A stretch of 64,000 bases of DNA from Candidatus Scalindua sediminis. GTDB taxonomy: Bacteria; Planctomycetota; Brocadiia; Brocadiales; Scalinduaceae. The notes under the pieces were generated by a model. It had not been told where the DNA came from and ran no database searches. It saw nothing but the letters and a program-made list of their open reading frames with translations. Positions 53,317 through 61,054 of the stretch are shown piece after piece. The DNA lies in assembly GCA_008636105.1 (NCBI GenBank), contig VSDH01000007.1, positions 31,070-95,069 on the forward strand, read 5' to 3'. Position 1 is the first letter of the stretch, and the number at the start of each line of letters is the position of its first letter. The translations under genes and the position numbers were made by a program.

Positions 53317-55518
53317 ATGGCGTCTTCTATAGATAAGATAATGGAAACATTTCATGATATCATTGGCTATTTGATAGGACATGATTCCACAAATAGTGCA
53401 TGTGGGATCAATATTAGTGAACAGTTTAGACCAGAGGATAATCCTTGTCTGGCTATTCCCAGGAACATTAATGCAGCATTTTTGATTTTACTTTCAGGGG
53501 AAAATCATCCCAGATACCTGGAAGTGAGGGAATACATGGAGGAGCTGAGAAATGATCCCATTTGGGCAAAGTCTGTTAATTTCTATAGAGATGGGATCAG
53601 CTTACTATTGGACGAATTTCAAGACTTCTACCTGAATAATAGTAATGCTGAAATAGTAGAAAAATTAAGGGATAGGATAGAGCAACATCAGGAATCTTCA
53701 TGTCCTTCCATTGAAATACTGGAAGATATCTGGTCAATATTCCATCCTGAGGCAACTGGCATCTTAAGCAATAAAGATTTAAGGACAAAAAGCCTGAGGG
53801 AAAAGAGGAAAATTAAGATTACGGGACTTAACTCAAGACCTGTTTCGGACGTTCCCAGAGAAGTACTGTTTACGGCAAATGCTCTTCTGACTACCTCTCC
53901 ATCCGGGGTAAGGTTTAAAGACCTTGACGTAAGCCCGAGACTTTACGATGCCCTGGAGGAAGTAGGCAGAGAAGATCAAATCTTTTGGTATGACCACCCT
54001 GTTCAGATAGGCGTAGAACCTGATAAAAATGAAATCATTCACGGCCTCCACCATCTTTCAGAGGCACTCCTTTATGAGAAAAAGGCAAAAAATGTGGCTG
54101 ATGACGCAGAAATAACATGTATACTGTCGGCCTCAGTTACCCACGAAGGGTTACAAGGGATAGTTAAAGAATATATAGAATATGAATTAGGAAAGGCCCA
54201 TGACCTGCCCGGGCTAAAGGTATATCTTTTTACAGAAGCAGAAACAAGTAGACTAATCCATGAGATATTGACTCCTGCCGCAGAGAGATATCTTGATGAC
54301 GTAAAGAAGCCTGCCGTTCTTTTAAGAGAGATCGTGGGAGTTGATGGAAGATATGGCCGGCACTATAGCTTCCTTAAGGCCATTGCCGCATTCTGGCAGG
54401 TATTTATAGACCCCGGGAAAAGGGCTACCTTCAAAATAGACCTTGATCAGGTCTTTCCACAGGAACAACTCATTAAGGAGACAGGCAAGACAGCGTTTCA
54501 GCACCTGATGTCTCCCCTCTGGGGTGCTCATGGGATTGACTCTGAAGGCAACCCAGTTCACCTGGGTATGCTCGCTGGTGCTCTGATTAATGAGAGAGAT
54601 ATAGCATCATCTCTTTTTACACCTGATGTAACCTACCCGTCCTCACCCTTCAAAGGTGAGGATACGATATTCTGCAGTAAGATACCCCAGGCCCTCTCCA
54701 CCGTTTCTGAGATGATGACAAGATATACTGACGGATTTGTTGATGGTAATAACTCTTGTATATCAAGGATCCATGTAACAGGGGGAACTAATGGGATTAT
54801 GATTGATGCCCTTAGAAAATATCGCCCCTTTACACCTGTCTTTATAGGGAGGGCAGAAGACCAGGCATATCTACTCTCAGTCCTGTTCCCTACAGGTAAA
54901 GAGCCAGCCCTTCGTTATCTCCATAAGGATGGATTTTTTATGAGGCATGACAAGGAATCATTCACACAAACGGCCGTTAAGGCTGCTGCCATAGGGAAGA
55001 TAGTAGGAGACTATGAAAGGACACTTTTTTTCTCCCACTATGCAAGAGTCCTTCCGTGGGGTGTAGAGAAAATCAAGGAAATTATAGACCCGTTTACAGG
55101 GGGCTTTGTAAGTCCTCTCCCTTTAAACCTTGCCTACCTTCGTCTTGCACTCAAGGCCGCCACCTTTTTCGCCACAAATAAGGAGGAAGATAATTATAAA
55201 GGCCTGGAGCTCATAAAGAATGGAACTAAAAGGCTTCATGCCGTTATCGATGAAGTTTCGACAAAAGATAGAAGAGGAAGGCATGAACGGGCGCAAGACG
55301 CAAGTCCTCATGCCGTCACCCGGAAAGCTTCGGAAAAAGATAGAAGAGGACTTAAAGGATGTTATGAACGGGAGAAGGCCGCATGGCATATCTATTATGA
55401 TATTATTGATCGTTTTGAGGATGCTTTGAAGAAAGGTGATCCTTTTGCCATGGAACTAAAAGATAAGGCGAACAGCCTTGTCGATAGTATCAGAGTGGTT
55501 ACAGGTAATAATCCTTAA
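53317..55518 (+). CDS. Large protein with glycosyltransferase-like (GT-A) features
   Basis: 733 residues, soluble, not assigned with certainty. The middle has a DxD-type motif, Asp375-Leu-Asp377, in FKIDLDQVFPQ, followed by FQHLMSPLWGAHGID, HVTGGTNGIMIDALR and GRAEDQAYL (Glu514-Asp515), and YLHKDGFFMRHDKESF; this arrangement resembles metal-dependent GT-A glycosyltransferases. The N-terminal 170 residues are helical and unplaced. Near the C terminus (55250-55380) the sequence turns into RRG- and Arg-rich repeats in this frame, whereas the +1 frame reads a natural-looking helix, suggesting compensating frameshifts. It is flanked by large non-coding gaps. Confidence 0.5.
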   Translation: MASSIDKIMETFHDIIGYLIGHDSTNSACGINISEQFRPEDNPCLAIPRNINAAFLILLSGENHPRYLEVREYMEELRNDPIWAKSVNFYRDGISLLLDEFQDFYLNNSNAEIVEKLRDRIEQHQESSCPSIEILEDIWSIFHPEATGILSNKDLRTKSLREKRKIKITGLNSRPVSDVPREVLFTANALLTTSPSGVRFKDLDVSPRLYDALEEVGREDQIFWYDHPVQIGVEPDKNEIIHGLHHLSEALLYEKKAKNVADDAEITCILSASVTHEGLQGIVKEYIEYELGKAHDLPGLKVYLFTEAETSRLIHEILTPAAERYLDDVKKPAVLLREIVGVDGRYGRHYSFLKAIAAFWQVFIDPGKRATFKIDLDQVFPQEQLIKETGKTAFQHLMSPLWGAHGIDSEGNPVHLGMLAGALINERDIASSLFTPDVTYPSSPFKGEDTIFCSKIPQALSTVSEMMTRYTDGFVDGNNSCISRIHVTGGTNGIMIDALRKYRPFTPVFIGRAEDQAYLLSVLFPTGKEPALRYLHKDGFFMRHDKESFTQTAVKAAAIGKIVGDYERTLFFSHYARVLPWGVEKIKEIIDPFTGGFVSPLPLNLAYLRLALKAATFFATNKEEDNYKGLELIKNGTKRLHAVIDEVSTKDRRGRHERAQDASPHAVTRKASEKDRRGLKGCYEREKAAWHIYYDIIDRFEDALKKGDPFAMELKDKANSLVDSIRVVTGNNP

Positions 55519-55625
55519 TGTTAATAGTATGCCGGGAGTGCAAAAGAAGTAGGATAAGTGCTATAGCTTTCAGGTATTTTAATAGCGCACGCACAATGCC
55601 GGCTTTCTAAAAATCATCGACAATA

Positions 55626-55656
55626 TTGACAAAAGTTAAATTATTGTATTTATACT
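55626..55656 (+). promoter_or_regulatory. Sigma-70-type promoter of the candidate ncRNA
   Basis: TTGACA at 55626-55631 and TATACT at 55651-55656 with 19 bases between; TTTATA at 55649 would give 17. It lies just upstream of a structured, gene-free segment. Confidence 0.55.
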
Positions 55657-55662
55657 ATTGAA

Positions 55663-55915
55663 AATTTTTATTTATTGTATATAATTAACGTTAATAATGG
55701 GCACCTACTGGGAGGCTCATTATCACTGTTTAATTTAGAAGTATAAGTAAATCCCTGTAAGTCCCTTACAGGGACATCGAAGTAAATCAACTCTTTTAAA
55801 TAGGCGTTTTGCTATGCAGTTATTATAAGCCTCCCAGTTAATATATTTAATAGGCTTATACACATGACAGAAGCAAATAATATCTCTTTTGTTTAGTGTA
55901 TAAGCCTGTTTTTTT
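55663..55915 (+). ncRNA. Candidate structured noncoding RNA
   Basis: No ORF of note, but three nested or consecutive inverted repeats: closing stem ACTGGGAGGCT (55707-55717) with AGCCTCCCAGT (55828-55838); inside it TCCCTGTAAG/CTTACAGGGA (55752-55774) with a three-base loop; then a terminator stem at 55852-55907. A promoter lies upstream. The single long closing stem with an internal hairpin is reminiscent of 6S RNA, but the family is not established. The ends given are the predicted start about seven bases after the -10 box and the end of the T-tract. Confidence 0.5.
55852..55915 (+). terminator. Terminator hairpin of the candidate ncRNA
   Basis: Perfect 12-base arms AGGCTTATACAC and GTGTATAAGCCT with a 32-base loop, followed by GTTTTTTTAT. 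Confidence 0.65.
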
Positions 55916-55984
55916 ATGTCTCACGGACTGCCTCAATACTTTTTATCTTAGCTATTTCTACAACAACAGAATTGGATATAATCC

Positions 55985-56317
55985 ATGGTTAAAAGAATGT
56001 CCAACAAAGAAAAAATTCAGCAGAAGGCTGAGGAAGCGGCTGCAGGTATAAAAGAGAAAACGGAAAAGAAGGAAAAGAAGGAAAAGAAGGAAAAGAAGGA
56101 AAAGAAGGAAAAGAAAACAACACCCAGGAAGAAAACAACCAAACCTCCAGATCGGAAAAAAATCGTTTGGAAGGTTTTCAATAACAGCTTTAAGGAAGTG
56201 GATTGCTTTCCTTATCAGGAAAAGGACAAGGCTTATTTAAGAGCGGCTGAACTTACCCGAACAAAGAAAAAGAATTACTTTGTAAATGAGGTATGTGTAC
56301 CCATGGTAGAGGAGTAA
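55985..56317 (+). CDS. Small Lys/Glu-rich protein with 9-bp repeat tract
   Basis: 110 residues. The N-terminal half is a run of EKK units encoded by a nine-base repeat (GGAAAAGAA, about six copies, 56060-56115), predicted to be a charged helix or disordered. The C-terminal 50 residues (IVWKVFNNSFKEVDCFPYQE onward) look like a small folded domain of unknown family. The start could also be ATG 55997 (MSNKEK). Repeat length may vary between strains. Confidence 0.55.
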   Translation: MVKRMSNKEKIQQKAEEAAAGIKEKTEKKEKKEKKEKKEKKEKKTTPRKKTTKPPDRKKIVWKVFNNSFKEVDCFPYQEKDKAYLRAAELTRTKKKNYFVNEVCVPMVEE

Positions 56318-56392
56318 GCACGAGTAGACCTTTATAAAACTATCCCTTAGTGCTTCATTTCACATATACGGTTACGTATTGTTTCTTGAGCA

Positions 56393-56490
56393 AGAGATTC
56401 TTCGTCACTTCGTTCCTCAGAATGACATCGCTTGTCACTCTGAACCCTTCGCTTCTGTCATTCTGAGCCCTTCGCTTTTGTCATTCTGAC
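56393..56490. repeat. Array of GTCATTCTGA-type repeats
   Basis: One inverted copy (GAGATTCTTCG to CAGAATGAC) followed by three direct partial copies spaced 25-28 bases (GTCACTCTGAACCCTTCGCT, GTCATTCTGAGCCCTTCGCT, GTCATTCTGACC). These match the copies at 31735 and 36825. The 490-base gap holds no gene. Confidence 0.65.
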
Positions 56491-56525
56491 CCCGCATCCT
56501 TGCTTCCGCAAGGAAGCAGCGGGGG
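56490..56525. repeat. GC-rich palindromic element, copy 5 (short)
   Basis: CCCCGC-ATCCTTGCTTCC and GGAAGCAGCGGGG arms, immediately after the repeat array. It is a short relative of the 47.6-52.4 kb elements. Confidence 0.6.
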
Positions 56526-56545
56526 AAGAATCTAAATGTGAGACG

Positions 56546-56624
56546 CTCAGGGTAAACTCCGTGAAGAGTCTCATATTACACTGAATCAAAATACGTCACC
56601 GTAATTATGAATCAGAGTACTTAG
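56546..56624 (+). repeat. 79-bp dispersed repeat, copy B
   Basis: Counterpart of 36861-36939, with two base differences as read by eye, in the same orientation. Confidence 0.85.
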
Positions 56625-56807
56625 TTACGGAATACCTACCCACCCTGGCAGTCTTCTTTGCAATTGTTATTCCCTTTTGGTATTAATCTGAGTAGTTGAA
56701 ATTACATTAATACCACCTAACGTTAAACACAAAGATCGGTTTTTAATAGCTTATAGAGAAGCAAGAGTGAAAGTGGAAGGGAGGGAATTACGTTAACTTT
56801 CGTGATT

Positions 56808-57080
56808 TTAACGATAGATATCTTTACGATGACCTACCCTAATTATGTGAATAAGTTCTTGGGATGGATAAACTTCGTAAATGATACGATAATCTCCTGA
56901 TCTCAGGGAGTAGCAGCCTTGTTTATGTCCTTTGAGTGTTTTACCCGAAGATGGATTTGCAGGGATTGAATCGATGAGTTTGATGATTCGTTTGGTAAGA
57001 GCAAGGTTAGAACGTCGAAGTTTTTTAAGATCACGAGCGGCTTTTGGATCAACTTCGATTCTGAATTTACCCCGTAAAAT
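56808..57080 (-). pseudogene. RelE/ParE-type toxin, no standard start codon
   Basis: On the minus strand an open frame of about 90 codons encodes a RelE-superfamily toxin: FRIEVDPKAARDLKKLRR, LIDSIPANPSSGKTLKG, GCYSLRSGDYRIIYEV and VGHRKDIYR, with the expected Arg/Tyr/His/Arg residues at the C-terminal end. A stop lies just upstream, and between it and the conserved part there is no ATG, GTG or TTG; an ATT (57080) preceded by GGAG is the only candidate. It is either started at ATT or inactivated. The antitoxin gene lies upstream, separated by 87 bases that include a terminator. Confidence 0.7.
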
Positions 57081-57130
57081 CCGGAAGGCTCCAGACTATA
57101 GATCGGAGACTAATGGTGAAGTAAAAGATG

Positions 57131-57169
57131 AAAAAGCCCCATCCTTCGGGGTAGAGATATACGGGGCTT
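57131..57169 (-). terminator. Terminator between antitoxin and toxin
   Basis: On the minus strand, AAGCCCC/GGGGCTT arms followed by T residues. It overlaps the antitoxin stop codon. An alternative smaller stem CCCC/GGGG inside would compete with it, so it could act as an attenuator. Confidence 0.5.
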
Positions 57170-57371
57170 ACCTGAGTTCACGTTTCAAGGTTTCCCATGA
57201 TATGGTTTTGCCATTGCGGAATCCGGCTCTGGCTTGGGCGATCTCACGGTCCAATTTTGGGGTAGGTTTATACCCAGCCTCTTCAATCAGCATGAGATAT
57301 TCTTCAACTGGAATTAATACCATCGGTTTTTCTATGGTAACAGGATGTAAGGAATTTCTACGTTTTGCCAT
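57168..57371 (-). CDS. Antitoxin of a RelE-type toxin-antitoxin pair
   Basis: 67 residues. The short basic N terminus (MAKRRNSLHPVTIEKPMVLIPVEEYLMLIEEAG) and the helical C-terminal part ending TISWETLKRELR fit a Phd/RelB-like antitoxin: an N-terminal DNA-binding or dimer domain and a C-terminal toxin-wrapping helix. The ATG has AGAGG upstream. A RelE-like frame follows on the same strand. If the toxin is dead, this gene may persist as a relic or as protection against a related toxin. Confidence 0.65.
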   Translation of the reverse strand: MAKRRNSLHPVTIEKPMVLIPVEEYLMLIEEAGYKPTPKLDREIAQARAGFRNGKTISWETLKRELR

Positions 57372-57524
57372 TATTTTAACCTCTTTTGATTATGTTTATC
57401 AGACGAGTAATAGGTTGTCAAGGCAAAAAACCATTCAATAATGGTATTAGATATCTGGGCTGTATATGCTCAGTAATTAGGTAACTCTTTTGGTATAATA
57501 AATCAAAACCTAAAGGAGGACCTA

Positions 57525-57644
57525 ATGCAGTATTCACAACAAATTATTGTAAAGCGCTGGATACCTATTTTAAAAGAGTATGAGCGAACTAAAGCAAAAT
57601 GGCATTTTTTATTAGTGTCTGCCCCGGATTTCTGCTCGGATTAG
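57525..57644 (+). pseudogene. Truncated transposase or integrase N terminus
   Basis: A 39-codon ORF behind a perfect AAAGGAGG. The product begins MQYSQQIIVKRWIPILKEYE and continues with RTKAKWHFLLVSAPDFC before a stop. The KRW..LKEYE..K pattern followed by DFC recalls the start of integrase-core transposases; nothing of the catalytic domain follows. It is most likely a remnant whose 3' part was replaced. Its end overlaps the end of the convergent HigA-like gene. Confidence 0.4.
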
Positions 57645-57940
57645 GATACTGATACTTTCAATTCCAATTCCTCTTTTCTTATTGTATCTTGAAATGACAA
57701 TTGGACCCAAAAAGCCATAGGCTCTCTTAGTTTTCTGGCAATTTTAGCTGCACGTCCAGGTGAAGGAATGCGTCTACCTTTCTCTAAGTCACAAAGACTT
57801 TGGGGAGTTATACCCAAAAGTTTGGCAAACTCTTTTTGTGCAATTCCTTTGCCCAACCTGAAACTTTCAAGTGCATTTCCGAATGTAAGAGATCCAAATT
57901 CTTTTTCTAACTCCTTAATCCCATAATTTTTAGTATTCAT
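57641..57940 (-). CDS. HigA-like antitoxin (XRE helix-turn-helix)
   Basis: 99 residues. The helix-turn-helix is GIAQKEFAKLLGITPQSLCD with the following LEKGRRIPS, and the chain ends in a helical region. It overlaps the toxin gene upstream by 11 bases, with toxin first and antitoxin second, the usual HigBA order. It should bind the operon promoter and neutralise the toxin. Confidence 0.8.
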   Translation of the reverse strand: MNTKNYGIKELEKEFGSLTFGNALESFRLGKGIAQKEFAKLLGITPQSLCDLEKGRRIPSPGRAAKIARKLREPMAFWVQLSFQDTIRKEELELKVSVS

Positions 57941-58223
57941 GTTTGTTTATCTCCTCAATTGAAATTGTATTTATTCCTTCAGATTTGTATTTTGTATAAA
58001 TGGCTCTATATGCCCTGGAAAGTCTAAGTGACCGTTGCTTTTTGCGTTTCCCCTTCAATGGTTCATCATGATAACCAGGAATTTTCCTCACTTCGTTTAT
58101 ACCAAGCATCTCTACTTGCATAGCCCATCGTTGAAGGTTTCTTAAAATATGAGTAGGTATTATTTTTAGTGTTTTTTTGACTTTTGTGAAACTGACTTTG
58201 TCCACAGGAGCATTGTACGTCAT
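57930..58223 (-). CDS. HigB/RelE-like toxin
   Basis: 97 residues. FTKVKKTLKIIPTHILRNLQRW, VRKIPGYHDEPLKGKRKKQRS and RLSRAYRAIYTKY match the RelE/HigB fold, with GLN/GK-type basic segment and the RAIYT strand before the C terminus. Expected activity is ribosome-dependent mRNA cleavage. The gene overlaps the antitoxin by 11 bases. Confidence 0.78.
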   Translation of the reverse strand: MTYNAPVDKVSFTKVKKTLKIIPTHILRNLQRWAMQVEMLGINEVRKIPGYHDEPLKGKRKKQRSLRLSRAYRAIYTKYKSEGINTISIEEINKHEY

Positions 58224-58324
58224 ACTGACTTATAATACAATATCTAACTTTGCTATTCTGGGGACGGCGCCCGCATTTTTCTTAATGCGGTAATAAGGAA
58301 ATAATCTATTTCCACATTGTCCTG

Positions 58325-58519
58325 TCAAAGGCTGCGATATTGGATTGCCTCAGAGAGATGCTCGATACGAACATTATTACTGTGGTCGAGATCCGCAATC
58401 GTCCTGCTGACTTTAAGTATTTTTTGTAGCCCCTTTTCTTCATTTCCCAATTTATAATAACAGTCTAGCATAAGCCCCAAGAAAACCTTGTTTAAATTCA
58501 ATAGCGTTGCTAAACTCAA
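58325..58519 (-). pseudogene. ComM/YifB (Mg-chelatase-like) C-terminal remnant
   Basis: A 64-codon minus-strand frame whose second half is the C-terminal end of ComM/YifB AAA+ proteins: LQKILKVSRTIADLDHSNNV, then IEHLSEAIQYRSL. The first half does not match and no upstream AAA+ core is present in the window. It is therefore a leftover of a deleted gene. It is the only content recognised in the 390-base gap before the kinase at 58615. Confidence 0.7.
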
Positions 58520-58614
58520 AAATAGCTTTTTAAGTATAAGATTTTTCGAGTTTTTAATGCAATCTCATAACTTGTTGACAATAAGCAATAAAAAGATATA
58601 GAATTATACTAATT

Positions 58615-60951
58615 ATGAATTTGGAAAATATTATAGAAATCTGCAAAGAGACGATAATAAAATTTATTGGAAGCATTAGGGGTAAACTGATTGGATATTT
58701 CCTTTTAATGACTATGATTCCGCTTCTGACAGTCAGCATTATATCTTATTACAATGGCAAGAAAGCAGTTGAACAAAGAGTAATTGAGCAGCTTACTTCC
58801 ATAGCTGATTTAAAAAAGATTGAATTGCAGAACTGGTTGCAGGAAAGGTTGTTAGATACAAAGATAATTTCCAGAAACAAGTTTCTGGAGGCTGCATTTA
58901 CGAGTTTGTTTTATATAAGGAGATTAACGGATTCTGTTGATAGTATGTTAAAGTCTAATGTTGGGAGAGAATATCATATTAGATTATTAATGTATATAAA
59001 TAAGCTAAAAAGTACTTATAAGGTTTTTAATGAAATATATATAATTGATATTGAAAGTGGTGAGATATTAGTATCTACAAACGAAGATAATGTTGGAAAG
59101 AAAGAACCCGACCTTTTGTTTTTTAAAGATGTGTTGAAGATGATGAGATTGCCTATAAAGGATATTCACTATTCAAATCGAATGAATCAGATATGTATGA
59201 GTTTTTTTGGCCCCATTCATAAAACAGATCCGGTTTCCTTAGTAGGATCAAATATAATGATTGGCGCATTGATTTTGAGAGCAAACATAGATGAAAGCAT
59301 AGAACCTATAATCCAGAATTGGCCTGGTATGGGAAAGACTGGAGAGACTTTACTTGTAAGGCGTGAAGGTGAGAATGTGGTATTTCTTAATAATCTAAGA
59401 CATCGTAAAGATTCTGCTCTAAAGTTTAAAATACCGGTAACTGCCAAAAATGCCCGATCGTCAATTATGAGTTCAGAGGGAAAAGAAGGAATTATCAAGA
59501 CAACAGATTATAGAAACGTTCCTGTACTCTCAGCTTACCGTTATATTCCAATGCTTAAATGGGGGCTTGTTGCCAAACAGGATAGTAATGAAGCATTTGC
59601 ACCTATCAATAAGCTAAAGAGCCAAGTTATTGTTCTTGTTATCATAAGTACTGCTGGTGTGATAGTCGCAGTTTTTTTAATTGCAAGTAGTATTACCAGT
59701 CCTATTAAGCGATTGGTTCAAGGTGCAAAATCAATAGCAGGAGGAGATCTTACACAAAGAATAACTATTAATACAAAAGATGAAATTGGGATATTAGCAA
59801 ACGAATTTAACAAGATGACAGCCAGGCTTGAGGAATCTTATTCCAGTTTAGAGCAAAAAATAAATGAAAGAACTGCTGAATTGAAAGAATCTGAAGAGAA
59901 ATATCGTGAATCAGTTAATTCTGCAAATGATGCAATTTTCACTTTAGACATAAATACTGCACAAATAATCGATTCTAATAAAAAAGCCGAAACTTTATCT
60001 GGTTATTCAAAAGCAGAATTGTGCAACCTTAAAATATGGGATATATATTCTGTTCAGGACAAGCCAAGATTAGAGAAGTTATGGAAGCAAGTGAAAGAAG
60101 TAGGTTCAGGTACACTCCATGATGTTAATTACAAGAAAAAGGATAGAAGTATCACGCCGACAAGCCTCAGTGTGAGTGTGATAGAATACGGTAATAGAAA
60201 ATTTATACAGAATATATGCAGAGATATTACTGAACGAAAGAAGCTGGAAGAACAGCTTGTGCGTTCAGAGCGTCTTGCTGCTATTGGAGAATTAGCTGCG
60301 GAAGTTGCTCATGAAATTAATAATCCTTTGGGAGGACTTCAGAATTTTGTAAAGATGGTTGCAAGAGAACCTGCAAATGTTCAACAGACAAAGGAATTTA
60401 TAGAATTGATACAAGAAGGCCTTAATAGAATAGAAGTAATAGTTAAGCGTCTAACTACGTTTTCTAAGCCGTATGTTTTGAGGATGTCAGACCATGATTT
60501 AAATGATATAGTAAAAGAGTCGCTCATATTTATGGAACATAGGATAGAAGACGAAAATATATCTTTACAGAAACGATTCGCACCAAATTTACCCAAAGTA
60601 TATGTTGATGTTGATAATGTTTCGCAGGTAATTATAAATCTTCTGGCGAATGCCTTCGATAGTATGCCTAATGGGGGCAAATTGTTAATTGAGTCAAAGT
60701 TATGCAAGGATCATGATTCCTGTGTACAGTTTTTAATATCTGATACTGGATACGGAATTAAAAAAGATGAAGTGGATAAGATATTTGATCCTTTTTTTTC
60801 AACAAAAGGTAATAGTAAAGGTATAGGTCTAGGACTTGCTATAAGCAAAAGGATTATGGAAGACCATGGTGGAAATATTAGGGTAGCGAGTTCATCAGGG
60901 AAGGGAACAACTTTTGCCGTGTGTTTTCCTACAGGAAATGATACTAATTGA
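58615..60951 (+). CDS. Membrane PAS sensor histidine kinase (NtrB-type transmitter)
   Basis: 778 residues. Membrane segment near 26-43, a Cache-like extracytoplasmic region with GKTGETLLVRREG and MLKWGLVAKQD, second membrane segment near 342-362, HAMP, coiled coil, PAS (about 428-540), then acceptor His566 in LAAEVAHEINNPLGGLQNF and ATPase boxes NLLANAFDSMPNGG, SDTGYGI and GIGLGLAISKRIM. The H-box type is the one that partners sigma-54 activators, and such a gene follows 103 bases downstream. The ATG lies in an A+T-rich leader without a clear Shine-Dalgarno. Confidence 0.9.
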   Translation: MNLENIIEICKETIIKFIGSIRGKLIGYFLLMTMIPLLTVSIISYYNGKKAVEQRVIEQLTSIADLKKIELQNWLQERLLDTKIISRNKFLEAAFTSLFYIRRLTDSVDSMLKSNVGREYHIRLLMYINKLKSTYKVFNEIYIIDIESGEILVSTNEDNVGKKEPDLLFFKDVLKMMRLPIKDIHYSNRMNQICMSFFGPIHKTDPVSLVGSNIMIGALILRANIDESIEPIIQNWPGMGKTGETLLVRREGENVVFLNNLRHRKDSALKFKIPVTAKNARSSIMSSEGKEGIIKTTDYRNVPVLSAYRYIPMLKWGLVAKQDSNEAFAPINKLKSQVIVLVIISTAGVIVAVFLIASSITSPIKRLVQGAKSIAGGDLTQRITINTKDEIGILANEFNKMTARLEESYSSLEQKINERTAELKESEEKYRESVNSANDAIFTLDINTAQIIDSNKKAETLSGYSKAELCNLKIWDIYSVQDKPRLEKLWKQVKEVGSGTLHDVNYKKKDRSITPTSLSVSVIEYGNRKFIQNICRDITERKKLEEQLVRSERLAAIGELAAEVAHEINNPLGGLQNFVKMVAREPANVQQTKEFIELIQEGLNRIEVIVKRLTTFSKPYVLRMSDHDLNDIVKESLIFMEHRIEDENISLQKRFAPNLPKVYVDVDNVSQVIINLLANAFDSMPNGGKLLIESKLCKDHDSCVQFLISDTGYGIKKDEVDKIFDPFFSTKGNSKGIGLGLAISKRIMEDHGGNIRVASSSGKGTTFAVCFPTGNDTN

Positions 60952-61054
60952 ATATGCGCTAGAGAATACCTTCTGCTGTTTCAATCTACAAGATTGGCCA
61001 GCAAGACACTATTTTTAATTGTGACCATAAGAAATTAGGAGAAGGTCCAAAGTT

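Noticed and set aside
56393..56490. CRISPR-like array
   Set aside because: Repeats are short, degenerate, mixed in orientation and lack unique spacers of constant size; no cas genes are near.
56932..57441. Plus-strand 169-codon frame
   Set aside because: It is the antisense of the RelE-like toxin and antitoxin, which have clear family similarity on the minus strand.
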